Shown in pieces: positions 8,208-17,040 of a stretch of DNA of 64,000 bases. A program made the translations under genes and the position numbers. Source of the DNA: Miltoncostaea sp963823515 (lineage in GTDB: Bacteria; Actinomycetota; Thermoleophilia; Miltoncostaeales; Miltoncostaeaceae); the NCBI GenBank assembly GCA_963823515.1, contig CAWGMB010000019.1, positions 186,001-250,000 of the forward strand. Reading direction: 5' to 3'. The notes under the pieces are model-generated. The model searched no databases and was not told the DNA's origin. It worked only from the letters and a program-made list of their open reading frames with translations. How positions within the stretch are numbered: the stretch's first letter is position 1; each line of letters opens with the position of its first letter.

Positions 8208-8936
8208 ATGGGAGCTTTCGTCATCGTCCTCCGCGAGGCCTTCGAGGCCAGCCTCGTGGTGGGGCTCATCCTCGCGTTCCTGGCCAGGACCGAGGCGTCC
8301 GGGGAGCACCGCCGGGCCGTGTGGCTCGGGGTCGCCGCCGCAGTGGCCGCCAGCGTGCTGGCCGGGGCGGTCCTGTTCGCCACCCTCGGTGAGCTGTCGG
8401 GCGGCCAGGAGGCGGTCTTCGAGGGCGTGGCGATGCTGTTGGCCTGCGCCGTCCTCACCTGGATGGTCTTCTGGATGCGGGCACAGGCCCGCTCCATCGG
8501 CGCCCAGCTGCGGGCCCAGGTGAGCCGGGCGGTGCTCGCCGGCGGCGGGCTCACGCTGGCGACGGTCGCGTTCGTCGGCGTCGCGCGCGAGGGACTCGAG
8601 ACGGCCCTGTTCATATTCGTCTCCGTCGGTGACGAGGGCGTGCTCCAGACCCTCGTGGGCGGCGCCCTGGGGCTCGCCGCTGCGGTCGGCCTCGGCGTCG
8701 CCTTCTACTCCGGCGCCCTGCGGCTCGACCTGCGCAAGTTCTTCCTGGTCACGGGCCTGCTGGTCATCGGCCTCGGGGCCTACCTGCTCTACGGCGGGCT
8801 CCACGAACTCGGCGAGGCGGGCGCGGGCGAAGGATTCGAGGTGGCGGCGCCCGTTCTCGGCCTCCTGTTCGCGGGCGTGTTCACGTGGCTGTACCTGCGC
8901 GACGCCCCCGGCGTCCCGGTCACCGCCGAGCCGTAG
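8208..8936 (+). CDS. FTR1-family high-affinity iron permease
   Basis: A 242-residue, seven-helix membrane protein. The two iron-coordinating RExxE motifs, REAFE (residues 9-13) and REGLE (127-131), sit in membrane helices as expected for FTR1/EfeU. It would import iron across the cytoplasmic membrane. The usual partners (an EfeO-type cupredoxin lipoprotein, the EfeB peroxidase or a multicopper oxidase) are not adjacent, so it is an orphan here. The upstream region (8145-8175) has a TTTAGCCTG element that partly resembles a DtxR/IdeR box, but the match is weak. Confidence 0.9.
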   Translation: MGAFVIVLREAFEASLVVGLILAFLARTEASGEHRRAVWLGVAAAVAASVLAGAVLFATLGELSGGQEAVFEGVAMLLACAVLTWMVFWMRAQARSIGAQLRAQVSRAVLAGGGLTLATVAFVGVAREGLETALFIFVSVGDEGVLQTLVGGALGLAAAVGLGVAFYSGALRLDLRKFFLVTGLLVIGLGAYLLYGGLHELGEAGAGEGFEVAAPVLGLLFAGVFTWLYLRDAPGVPVTAEP

Positions 8937-9000
8937 GGCCCCGCCGTCTCCTAGTGCCGGTCGGGGCGGGGACGACGTCGCCGGAGCGGGACCTCCTCGA

Positions 9001-9050
9001 TGCCCCCGGCAAGAATCGAACTTGCGACACCAGGTTTGGGAAACCTGTGC
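9001..9050 (-). repeat. Truncated tRNA-Arg 3' copy (att-like footprint 1)
   Basis: Fifty bases that match the 3' two-thirds of the intact tRNA-Arg at 16569-16641 with one mismatch, in the anticodon (TTTGGG instead of TTTAGG). The copy covers the T-arm, the anticodon arm and the acceptor 3' strand, then ends abruptly. The D-arm and 5' acceptor strand are absent, so it is not a tRNA gene. This is the pattern left at the distal end of an element that integrated into a tRNA 3' end. Confidence 0.85.
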
Positions 9051-9178
9051 GGGGCCTACCTGGGGCCACCTGAACCGCGTGGCGATGCGGGTTTCCGGGG
9101 GCGCGACCTACGAGGCCGCGTTCCATGGGCTCACAGCGTCGTCGGGGTCGCGCACGACGGCGTGGGCGATCGGCCGTC

Positions 9179-9748
9179 CTACTGGTTCTCGAAGTCGGCG
9201 CAGGCGATCGCCGGGTTGTAGGGCGCGGTGGGCGCGCCGCCGTGCACCGGGACGTAGGCGGCGAGGATCGCCGTCGCCGCCGAGTCGTTGCTCTGCTCAT
9301 GGTCCACGCCTTCGCCGCCCCCGGGGTGCGCGCCGGGGAGTGCATGCACCATGAGGTAGGTGCCGGTCCGGATCGTGTCCTCGGGGGCGGTGACGTTGAT
9401 CTCGGCTTGGGCCACGCCCTTGTCGTCGGCGACGATGTTGGGGAGATCCACGAGGTGCTCGGAGGTGCGCTGGTCGGCGGCGCAGGCGTGATCCTCACCT
9501 GCCACGCCGTGGATGTGCGCATCGTGTGAGCTCCCGGGCTGCAGGCCGTCGATGCGGATTGTGCCGCTGACGGTCGTGCCGGACTGGACGAGGCCCACGC
9601 TGCCGGTGACCCCACTGGCGCCGATGGGTTGCAGTGCCACCCCGCTTCCCGTGGCGGAACTCTCTTCATCACCACAGCCGCCCACCGCGAATCCAGTCGC
9701 CACGACGAGGGCTGCCGCCGCCGCGATCAATCGCTGCCTCGACCCCAC
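9179..9748 (-). CDS. Cu/Zn-SOD-like or CHRD-type lipoprotein
   Basis: A 189-residue lipoprotein from GTG 9748, with GGAGGAGGGG just upstream; that run favours this start over the TTG at 9763. Residues 1-25 form a lipoprotein signal ending in FAVGGC (Cys25). The body has GTIRIDGL, HDAHIHG (His75, His78, His80) and DLPNIVADDKGVAQ, which are hallmarks of the Cu/Zn superoxide dismutase fold. The second histidine cluster between them is shortened, so enzyme activity is uncertain and a CHRD-like binding role is possible. It would be anchored outside the membrane. The gene lies in the interval between two tRNA-Arg footprints. Confidence 0.7.
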   Translation of the reverse strand: MGSRQRLIAAAAALVVATGFAVGGCGDEESSATGSGVALQPIGASGVTGSVGLVQSGTTVSGTIRIDGLQPGSSHDAHIHGVAGEDHACAADQRTSEHLVDLPNIVADDKGVAQAEINVTAPEDTIRTGTYLMVHALPGAHPGGGEGVDHEQSNDSAATAILAAYVPVHGGAPTAPYNPAIACADFENQ

Positions 9749-10018
9749 AGGCCCCTCCTCCAAGTCAGTGCTCGCGCCTTCGTGCGGAGACCCCGTTCGA
9801 GTCCCGGCATGGCGATGCCGATCGCCACAGTCCGACGGTTGCAGCCACCCTCCGCCGCTTCAACCGCCGTTGGTACAGGTCGCCGGGGATGGATGCACGG
9901 CTCGGGACGAGGGTCATCGGACAGCGATGGGATCCATCATGGTCCCAGCCGATGGCATCGCGAGCAGCCGGCTTCTACTCATAGTGGGGTGAGCCCGAGG
10001 GGTAGACTCGGGGTCACC

Positions 10019-10348
10019 ATGAGTCCGAAACCGAACGCTTCTGAGCGAATGATCGAGCACCTGGAGAGGATCGAGGCCGCTGGCCTGGATGCGAACGAGA
10101 GGCTCTACGCCCACACGATCGCCAGCCAGATCACTTACATCGACGATTGCGAGGAGCGGGGTGACGATCGCGAGGCCATGCTCGAGGGCTTGAGGGGCGT
10201 CGTGAGGGAGGCCCAGCAGAAGACCCCGATGGCCGGGCTCGCCATCGAGGGATTGGTCCTGCTCCTCGAGGAGAACCGGAGCATCGGCGGGGCCCGAGAC
10301 AGCCTGGAGGGGCAACTCGCGGCCGTAGTCGGTACTCGGGAACCCTAG
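10019..10348 (+). CDS. Hypothetical protein in island
   Basis: A 109-residue, almost entirely helical, acidic protein from ATG 10019. Segments such as MIEHLERIEAAGLDANERL and AMLEGLRGVVREAQQ suggest helical hairpins. No cysteines form a pattern and no membrane segment is present. Its lower GC and less extreme codon use compared with neighbours agree with an acquired origin. It sits between tRNA-Arg footprints 1 and 2. Family unknown. Confidence 0.55.
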   Translation: MSPKPNASERMIEHLERIEAAGLDANERLYAHTIASQITYIDDCEERGDDREAMLEGLRGVVREAQQKTPMAGLAIEGLVLLLEENRSIGGARDSLEGQLAAVVGTREP

Positions 10349-10552
10349 GTCGGAGCGTAGATCCGAGGGATGACGATGGCACGAGGCCGAGCGCCACTCC
10401 GTTCGGTTGATCCTCGCCCCGGACGTTCGCGTTCATTTGGAGCGTGAAGGCGGCGGCGTGATGGCTAGCCCATCCGTGGCACGGCGGGGGTGGCCTGACG
10501 AGGGCGGCACGTGAACGAAGAAAGCCCGCTCGGAAGACGAGCTCTCGGGTCA

Positions 10553-10595
10553 TGCCCCCGGCAAGAATCGAACTTGCGACACCAGGTTTGGGAAA
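10553..10595 (-). repeat. Truncated tRNA-Arg 3' copy (att-like footprint 2)
   Basis: Forty-three bases identical to footprint 1 and one base different from the intact tRNA-Arg gene (16569-16641). It ends inside the anticodon arm, after GGGAAA, so the break point differs from footprint 1. Orientation is the same as the intact gene, as expected for a direct att repeat. Confidence 0.85.
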
Positions 10596-10714
10596 TCGAG
10601 GCTGCCTACCGTTGAAGACCCGTGGCGACGGTGTTCTAAGAGAGTTCGCGTCGCGCGCGCCAGTGCGCGCGCCAGTCATCGGACTCAGTGACTCCCCGAG
10701 AGTTCCGCATGCAG

Positions 10715-10743
10715 GGACTGACCCCCGCGTGCGCGGGGACGAC
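10715..10743. repeat. Solitary type I-E-like CRISPR repeat
   Basis: A 29-base unit beginning GGACTGACCCCCGCG and ending GCGGGGACGAC. It has the size, the CCCCGC/GCGGGG hairpin and the GAC end typical of type I-E repeats of actinobacteria. No second copy occurs 60-62 bases to either side and no cas gene is in the window, so this is not an array. It may be a relic of one or a chance hairpin. Confidence 0.45.
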
Positions 10744-10916
10744 GTCGGTTGCGGTGGACAACACCGACAGCAGCACCCCGCGATCAACCAGATCGGAACC
10801 CCGGGATTGCTCGCAATGCCAGATCATCGTCGGCCTCCATATCAGCTGCGTTGATCACACACCTGCGCGGAAGCGGGGGTCGTTCAAGGGCGCGCCAGAT
10901 GAGCTCCCAACTGAGA

Positions 10917-11060
10917 TCAGGATGTCGTCACGTATCCGACGTGGACCTGGTGGATGGTGCCGTCTAACTTGAACGGTGCCTTGTCTCGGTAGTCGAGCGA
11001 GACGCAGCCACGAGAACCGGTCGGGGTCAACAACACGACGGTGCCGTAGAAACCCGAACC
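10917..11060 (-). pseudogene. Arylsulfatase C-terminal remnant
   Basis: The last ~45 residues of a minus-strand frame read GCVSLDYRDKAPFKL followed by DGTIHQVHV. This resembles the C-terminal strand pair of bacterial arylsulfatases (PFxFxGTIxKVxV). The sulfatase core with its Cys/Ser-x-Pro-x-Arg motif is absent upstream: the frame continues into antisense of the acyl-CoA synthetase fragment. I read it as the 3' end of a deleted gene. The match rests on a short stretch. Confidence 0.45.
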
Positions 11061-11340
11061 TCGCCTGCACCCCTCACACATGCGAGGGGCATGCCCCGTT
11101 CCTAGCCTTGCCTCATGGTGGGCCTGATCGCGAATGGTGAGCCCTAGGGCTTCGGGGCGGGCTCGTCCGGATCGCGCCCCGACGGGCGCGGTCGTCGGGG
11201 GCCGTTGGCGCCGATGGCGCGCGCGGCGGCCGCGACCTAGGCGTTTGACTGAGTGGAATGAGGTGACTATCTGCGACACCTCATTCGGAGCCAAGGGGGG
11301 CACGAAGCCACCCACGAGTAGCGCGAGTAGGGAGCGGACG

Positions 11341-11802
11341 ATGAGCGGTGCGACGAAGGCCGTCGACGCCGACGGCTTCCTCACGATCACCGACCGCAAG
11401 AAGGACCTGATCGTCACCCCCGCCGGCAAGAACGTCTCGCCCCAGAACATCGAGGGCGCGCTGAAGGCGTCGCGATACGTGGCGAACGCCTTGGTCGTGG
11501 GGGACCGACGCCCGCACCTCGTCGCGCTCGTGGCGCTCGACCGCGACGCGATCGCGGTGGACGCCGCGAGCGATGACGAGGCCCGGGCGCTCATCGGCGA
11601 CGTGGTCGCGGACGTCAACCGAAGGCTCTCACCGCCCGAGCAGGTCCGGCGGTTCGCGGTCCTTCCGCGGGATTTCCTGGCCGAGGAGGGAGAGGTCACC
11701 CCGACTCTGAAGCTGCGGCGGCGGGTCTGCGAGCGGCATTTCCAGAATGAGATCGAGCGCCTGTACCCGGGGACCCGGGGCACGGGCGGGCCCGATGCCT
11801 GA
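11341..11802 (+). pseudogene. Truncated long-chain acyl-CoA synthetase (C-terminal part)
   Basis: About 153 residues that start at DADGFLTITDRKKDLIV, the hinge of long-chain AMP-forming acyl-CoA synthetases (FadD15-like), and continue through GKNVSPQNIE, VVADVNRRLSPPEQVRRF and TPTLKLRRRVC. These are all C-terminal subdomain features. The ATP- and acyl-binding N-terminal domain (~450 residues) is missing, so it cannot be an active ligase. An ATG with AGGGAG upstream exists at 11341, so a fragment may still be translated. It overlaps the next gene by 8 bases. Confidence 0.8.
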
Positions 11803-13162
11803 ACCGCCCGACGCCACGCCGAGGGTGGAGGGGGCGCTCCCGCGCCGGACGCGCTTCCTCTACTCGTCCAGCAGCATCGGAGGCGAGGCCCTCACCCAGA
11901 GCCGTGGCGCCTGGCTCGTCTACTACTTCGCGCCGCCCGAGGACGCGGGCCTGGAATCACTGCTGCCGCTCGGGGCCGTGGGCGCGTTGCTCTTCGCCGC
12001 GAACCTCTTCGAGGCCGTCGACGACCCGCTGATCGGGCACTGGAGCGACCGCACGCGCACCCGGCTCGGACGCCGGCTGCCCTTCATTCTCGCCACCACC
12101 CCCCTCTGGGCGCTCACCGCGTTCCTGCTCTTCACGCCGCCGTCGGGTGCCGGCCCTGCTCTGACCGGCGCATACCTCTTCCTCATGCTGGAGCTCCACT
12201 ATCTCTTCAGCACCCTGAGCAGCGGCCCCTACGAGGCGCTCATGCCCGAGCTCGCCCCCACGAGCGGCGAGCGTCTCAGCATCGTCGGCATCCGCGTCTA
12301 TTTCGGCGTAGCCGGCGGGGCGGTCGGCCTCGTGGGCAGTGGACTGCTCGTCGACCTGGCCGGGTTCCAGGCGATGGCACTCGCGATGGCGATCACCGCC
12401 CTCGCGTTTCGATACATCGGGATGGTCGGGGTGTGGAGCCGGGCGCGCCGGTTCACGCCCCCGCCGGTCACCACCTCGTTTCGCGAGGGCCTGCGCCTGA
12501 CTCTCTCCAACCGCTACTTCCTCCTCTTCCTGCCGACCTTCGTGCTGTTCCAGGTCGGACTGCAGATGATTCTCGGCATGCTGCCGTTCTACGTGAGAGC
12601 CGTCCTCGGCGAAGAGGAGGTCGGCACGTGGGTGGCGATCCTCACCGCCACGACGCTCGCGGCCACGCTCATCGTCGTGCCCGTCTTCTCGCGCTTCGCG
12701 CGACGCACCTCGAAGCGGCAGGCGTACCGGGCCGCCATGTTCGGGACATCAGCCGTCTTCCCACTCCTCTTCTTCGCGGGCTTCCTTCCGGGAATACCGA
12801 CGGAGGTCCAGATCCTCGCGGTGATGGCCGTTGCGGGCGTCCCCCTCGCCGGCGTCTACCTCTTCCCGGCCGCGCTCACCGCCGACATCATCGACCACGA
12901 CAGCCTCTCCACCGGGATGCGGCGCGAGGGGAGCTACTTCGGCACCCAGAACCTCGTGGAGAAGACCGCGACCTCGGTCTCCCCGCTGCTGCTGTCGCTG
13001 CTGCTCCTGCTCGGCAACTCGGCCGACGATCCGCTTGGCATCCGCCTGGTCGGTCCCGTGGCCGGCGTGATCGTCTTCGTCGGCTACCTCGTCTTCCGCC
13101 GGTATGACCTCCCCGACGACGTCCTGGCGGCGGACGATGTCGCGGCGGCGGGGGATCGCTGA
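11795..13162 (+). CDS. MFS transporter, GPH (glycoside-pentoside-hexuronide) type
   Basis: A 455-residue, twelve-helix transporter from ATG 11795. The GPH signature is clear: FEAVDDPLIGHWSDRTRTR followed by LGRRLPF (about residues 73-97), with a conserved Asp in helix 2 and the cytoplasmic RTRxGRR loop. DIIDHDSLSTGMRREG in the second half is also typical. These symporters move sugars, glycosides or related solutes with Na+ or H+. The substrate is not evident and no glycosidase is adjacent. The start overlaps the end of the broken acyl-CoA synthetase. Confidence 0.88.
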   Translation: MPEPPDATPRVEGALPRRTRFLYSSSSIGGEALTQSRGAWLVYYFAPPEDAGLESLLPLGAVGALLFAANLFEAVDDPLIGHWSDRTRTRLGRRLPFILATTPLWALTAFLLFTPPSGAGPALTGAYLFLMLELHYLFSTLSSGPYEALMPELAPTSGERLSIVGIRVYFGVAGGAVGLVGSGLLVDLAGFQAMALAMAITALAFRYIGMVGVWSRARRFTPPPVTTSFREGLRLTLSNRYFLLFLPTFVLFQVGLQMILGMLPFYVRAVLGEEEVGTWVAILTATTLAATLIVVPVFSRFARRTSKRQAYRAAMFGTSAVFPLLFFAGFLPGIPTEVQILAVMAVAGVPLAGVYLFPAALTADIIDHDSLSTGMRREGSYFGTQNLVEKTATSVSPLLLSLLLLLGNSADDPLGIRLVGPVAGVIVFVGYLVFRRYDLPDDVLAADDVAAAGDR

Positions 13163-13211
13163 GCGTCTCCGCCATGAGCGGAACCCAGCGGGCGGGGCAC
13201 GGTCCCCGGAC

Positions 13212-13991
13212 TCATCCGCGCCACCAGGCGGCCGGGGCCAGCCCCCGGATCCGGGCCAGCAGGATGAACACCAGGACCGCGATCACCGCGGCCCCGAAGA
13301 GGTACCAGGGCCACGGCCCAAAGAGGTCGAGGAGGCTCCCGCCCACCGGCCGCTCGCGCAGGAACATGTAGTTGCCGCCGGTCGCCAGCGTGCCGGCCGC
13401 CGCGACGCAGGTCCACGCGAGCGTCGCGAGGAGCACCCGCTTGACGGCGCCCGGCTCTGGCGCCAGGCCCCGCCCCCAGCTCAGATAGGAGGCCGCGATC
13501 AACACACCCGAGTGGGCGATGAAGAACGCCCAGAAGAAGTAGTTGTCGGGCCCCTGCCTGAGGTCAGGCGTGAGCACCGCCTGCAGGGTCGCGCTGAATG
13601 CCCAGAAGTAGGCCAGTTCGTAGGCCAGGCGGGGTGGCCGCGGCGTCCACAGCGCGACCGCCGCGGCCACGAGAGCGGCGTCCGAGAGCTGGAGCGGCAG
13701 GTCGGTGTCCCAGTTCCAATCGCGGTCGGCCAGCAGCACGATCCGAATCGTGATCTCGTTCGCCACCAGCACGACCGCGAGGACGCGCGCGGTCGTGAGC
13801 CAGGCGCCGCCGGGCCGGCGAGGCGGCGTGAGTGCCGCCGCGAGGCACAGCAGCAAGGTGGCCGCGAGCACCGCCACGTGCTCGATCGAGCCGAACTCCA
13901 CGAACCGCTCCCATCGGAGAGGCGATCCTACCCCCGGCGCGAGGCGATCGATGATCCCGCCCGACGAGAGAGGCCTCGAGGGGCCCATCAC
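13212..13991 (-). CDS. TIGR02206/YwaF-family membrane protein
   Basis: A 259-residue membrane protein with about seven helices. The family signature is present: NEITIRIVLL, LPLQLSDAAL (helix start), AYFWAFSATLQAVLTPDL, a conserved HSG in FFIAHSGVLI, and GGNYMFLRERP followed by LLDLFGPWPWY near the end. The function of the family is not established. The gene is convergent with the GPH transporter and alone on its strand. The start at ATG 13991 leaves a ~30-residue soluble lead, so an internal start is possible. Confidence 0.8.
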   Translation of the reverse strand: MMGPSRPLSSGGIIDRLAPGVGSPLRWERFVEFGSIEHVAVLAATLLLCLAAALTPPRRPGGAWLTTARVLAVVLVANEITIRIVLLADRDWNWDTDLPLQLSDAALVAAAVALWTPRPPRLAYELAYFWAFSATLQAVLTPDLRQGPDNYFFWAFFIAHSGVLIAASYLSWGRGLAPEPGAVKRVLLATLAWTCVAAAGTLATGGNYMFLRERPVGGSLLDLFGPWPWYLFGAAVIAVLVFILLARIRGLAPAAWWRG

Positions 13992-14242
13992 ATGGTGGCC
14001 GAGGAATGCTCCCGCATAGCGACTCCATGAGCCTCGGCGTCCGCATCCTTCCTTCTCGGCCCTTGCCTTCGGGGCGACGACGGTCGACGGACGAGGGCGG
14101 TACGGAGGGCCCCGATCGCCGAGGAGGGTCGCTCGTCGGTTAGCCTGTACCCAGGTGCGGCCCCGGGAGAGGGGCAGATGGTCGATTCATCGCCACGCTT
14201 GGCCCAGGAGAGCCTCCGTCATCGGCGACCGACTGGCGCGCC

Positions 14243-15580
14243 ATGAGCGCGGAGCAGAGGATCGCGTGCTGCCTCGATGACGGCGCCGGCGCCGGCGCGG
14301 CGATGGCCGAAGGCGCGCGGCTCGCGCGTATGAGCGGTGCGCGGCTCGAGGCGGTCCATGCGGCCGCCGACCCCTTGGCCGTCGATATCGAGCGGCTCAC
14401 GGCGTGCCGCCCCCTCGGGGTCCCTCCCTTCGAGACGATCCCGATCCCGGACCACGGCCACCCCGCGGCGGCGGTGTGCGCGTGGGCAGCACGAGAGGGC
14501 GTCAACGTCCTCGTCGCGGCGCCCCACCAGGGAACTCTCGCCCGCCTCCTGCTCGGAAGCTTCGCATCCCACCTGGCGCACCATGCGCCCTGCGATGTCC
14601 TGATCGCACGGCCGCGGGCTCATGCCGCCACGGCGGAGCCGTCCGCCCATCCGGCCGCCTCCACGAGCGAGGAGCGCCCGCTCGAGCCTCTCGTTGAGCC
14701 GATCGAGCCATTGCGCGCCGATCAGACGCTGCGAGAGGCCGCCGACCTCATCGACGAAGAGGGTTGCACGCTCCCCGTGGTCGATGAGGTCGGGCGCCTG
14801 GTCGGCGTCATCGGTAGCGCCGAGATCCTCGGGGCGATGCTGCCGGCCTACATGCCCCAGCTCCCGCGCACCGGGCTGCTGGCGCACGATTTCCCTGGGC
14901 TTCGGCGGCGAGCCCAGCGGGCGCTCGAGTCGCGGGTCGGGGACCACATGCGCGCCCCGATCGCCGTCCGCCCGGACGACTCGGAGACCCACGCCGCGAG
15001 CCTGCTGATCCGAGAGGGCCTCGAGGCCGTGCCCGTCGCGCGCTCCTGGTCGCAACTCGCGGGCCTGCTCAGGGCAAACGCCCTCATACGCGACCTGGGT
15101 CAGAGTGAGGCCGCGACCGCCGCCGCGCCCGTCGAGCGCGGCGGCGAGGCGCGGGAGCTTGGCCCCTTCTTCCAGATCGCCTGCTGCGTGGACGACTCAC
15201 CGGCCTCGCTCGACGCCCTAGCGACGGCCACACGTCTCTGCGAGGCGGGCGACGGCCACCTCACGGCGGTCCACGCGGTCGGATCGACCGCCTTGGGCGA
15301 GAACGAATCGTCGGCACGGCGCTTACTCGAGGACGCCGCCCGCGAAACGGGCGCGCGGACCGCGTTGATCCACGGTCACCCCCCGGTGGCGATCGGCCGT
15401 TGGGCCGCCGAAGAGGGCGTTGATCTGCTCGTAGCGGCGTCCCATCGGGGGCGTGTGGCGAGGACCGCCCTGGGGAGCTTCGCGCGCCACCTTGCCCATC
15501 GCGCGCCGTGCTCGCTCCTGCTCACGCGCCCCACCATCGCTTCCGCGGGCCCCGGATCCGACACCGCCCCGCCGACGTGA
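14243..15580 (+). CDS. USP-CBS-USP fusion protein (tandem universal stress protein)
   Basis: A 445-residue fusion. Residues ~1-125 and ~310-435 are two universal stress protein domains: each begins with a RIACCLDD or QIACCVDD strand and contains VNVLVAAPHQGTLARLLLGSFASHLAH or DLLVAASHRGRVARTALGSF, the phosphate-binding segment. Between them, residues ~150-290 form a CBS pair (TLREAADLIDEEGC with LPVVDEVGRLVGVI, then MRAPIAVRPDDSE with LLIREGLEAVPV). Nucleotide binding by both parts is expected, with a role in stress or energy sensing. The stop codon overlaps the GTG of the decayed paralogue that follows. Confidence 0.85.
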   Translation: MSAEQRIACCLDDGAGAGAAMAEGARLARMSGARLEAVHAAADPLAVDIERLTACRPLGVPPFETIPIPDHGHPAAAVCAWAAREGVNVLVAAPHQGTLARLLLGSFASHLAHHAPCDVLIARPRAHAATAEPSAHPAASTSEERPLEPLVEPIEPLRADQTLREAADLIDEEGCTLPVVDEVGRLVGVIGSAEILGAMLPAYMPQLPRTGLLAHDFPGLRRRAQRALESRVGDHMRAPIAVRPDDSETHAASLLIREGLEAVPVARSWSQLAGLLRANALIRDLGQSEAATAAAPVERGGEARELGPFFQIACCVDDSPASLDALATATRLCEAGDGHLTAVHAVGSTALGENESSARRLLEDAARETGARTALIHGHPPVAIGRWAAEEGVDLLVAASHRGRVARTALGSFARHLAHRAPCSLLLTRPTIASAGPGSDTAPPT

Positions 15581-16554
15581 GCCTGCGCCTGGCCCACATC
15601 GCGTGCTGCATCGACCGCTCGAAGGCGGCGGAGCTGGCCCTGTCGGAGGCAGCACGTCTTCGCGCCGGCTCCTCGGGTTCGCTTCACGCTCGTCCACGTG
15701 GCGCCGCCCGTCCCGGTCCTAATCGGGGGGCTGGGTGGCTGGGAGGTCGAGGAGGGCGATCTCCTCGGTCCGGCGCGTCGCTGACTCGAGGAGCGTCGGG
15801 CCGAGATCCCGGGGGCTGAGGCGCAGCTGCTCTCGGGCGATCCGCCCGCAGAGGTGGCGGCGCGCTGGGCGCGCGACGCCGGCGTCGACCTGATCGTGTC
15901 CTCGGCGCACCAGAGCCGCATCCGGCGCGCACCGCTGGGGGAGATTCTCGCGCGACCTCGCCGATGCGGCAGGCTGCCCGGTCCTGATCGCGCGCCCGGG
16001 ACCGGCCTCGCGCGCGCAGGGCGCTCCCGGCCCCGTCGCGACACCGTATCGCCACATCGCCGCCTGCCTCGACCACACGCCGGGCGCCAGGCAGGGTGAT
16101 CGAGATGACCCGGGAGCTCGGGCGGCGAGGATCTGCTGCACTCAGCGTCGTCCATGTGGTGGCGCCGCCGCGCGCAACTCCGAGGGGGCTGGTGGCGAAG
16201 ATCCTGCCGATGCCCGCGGCGCGCAGGGTCCGGGCGAGCCGCCTACTACGCCGCACTGCGGCCGAGTGCGAGGGCGCCGACATCGTCCTGCTCGCCGGCC
16301 ATCCAGCTCAGGCCGCCTGCGAGTGGGCGGCGTCCGCCGGGGTGGATCTCCTGGTCATCGCCCCACGCGATCACCAACCCCGTGGAGAGTTCAGGTCAGC
16401 GCTGCAACCGTCCGAGAGGGTCGGCGCGGCAGGCTGTTCCACCCCGACGATCTCCCGCAACGTGCGAGCTGCTGATCGGCCGCGCCAGGACGTATCCAGA
16501 TGCTTGTCCGCTCCCGCCGCGGACCAACTCGAACGGCAGAAGATCGCCCCTTGA
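15577..16554 (+). pseudogene. Decayed tandem universal stress protein gene
   Basis: Starts as GTG 15577 with LRLAHIACCIDRSKAAEL, then changes frame near 15670 (RFTLVHVAPPVPVLIGG), meets an in-frame TGA near 15782, resumes as VAARWARDAGVDLIVSSAH, and shifts frame again near 15950. A second USP-like unit is readable from about 16096 (ALSVVHVVAPP ... ACEWAASAGVDLLVIAPRDH). At least two frameshifts and one stop make it non-functional. It was evidently a two-domain paralogue of the preceding USP-CBS-USP gene. The right end is not sharp; recognisable similarity fades after about 16480. Confidence 0.8.
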
Positions 16555-16568
16555 AGACGGTCTCGCGA

Positions 16569-16641
16569 TGCCCCCGGCAAGAATCGAACTTGCGACACCA
16601 GGTTTAGGAAACCTGTGCTCTATCCACTGAGCTACGGGGGC
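16569..16641 (-). tRNA. tRNA-Arg (anticodon CCU)
   Basis: 73 bases on the minus strand. The seven-pair acceptor stem is GCCCCCG/CGGGGGC with discriminator A. The D-arm is TAGCTCAGTGGATAGAGCA, the anticodon stem CAGGT/ACCTG has loop TTCCTAA, and the T-arm has loop TTCGATT. CCA is not encoded. Its 3' end faces the accessory region to the left, where two partial copies lie. Confidence 0.96.
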
Positions 16642-17040
16642 AGTCTGTAGCCATGAATCCCTTATATCAGGGGATCTGGGGCTTCTGTTCCGTCAGCGCG
16701 TGACGCTACGGTACGGCTCTGTGGGTCGTCTTGCGGGTCTCGCGGAGGGAACTGTGAGCTTGGGTCTCCCGCCGAACGCCCCGGACGTCCCTCAGAGACC
16801 GGTGCGGCGAGAGAGGTGCAGCGCCGATGGCGGGCAGCGTACAACAGGGCCCGGCGCGGCCGGCGTCTGCCGCGAGGGCTCGACCCGGTCCCCGGGGGGC
16901 CGACTTGCTCCGACTGGTGGCTCGCCCTCATCCCGGGAAGCCGGTTCCACCGGTTCACCGCGGCCGTGTGATCTCGCCCGCCTCTCGAGGTCCCGAGCGC
17001 GCCTCGGACGCACTCCGGGTCAGGGATGCGCCGGGCGAGG
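16642..17040. other. Intergenic stretch without a supported gene
   Basis: About 400 bases between tRNA-Arg and the broken serine hydrolase. Frames are Arg-rich and motif-free. No further tRNA, repeat or T-rich terminator was found. Confidence 0.5.

Larger units (their letters stand above)
10349..10916. other. Gene-poor stretch with tRNA fragment and CRISPR-like repeat
   Basis: No supportable gene. The stretch contains the second tRNA-Arg footprint (10553-10595) and a single CRISPR-like repeat (10715-10743). Short frames here are translations of those two elements: the minus frame through the repeat gives VVPAHAGVSP, a common artefact of type I-E repeats. Confidence 0.6.

Noticed and set aside
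9000..9221. Short frames starting MPPARIELATPGLGN (also at 10552 and 16600)
   Set aside because: They are antisense translations of the tRNA-Arg 3' end, not proteins.
10636..10827. Short minus-strand frame with VVPAHAGVSP
   Set aside because: This is the translation of a CRISPR-type repeat, a known artefact, not a gene.
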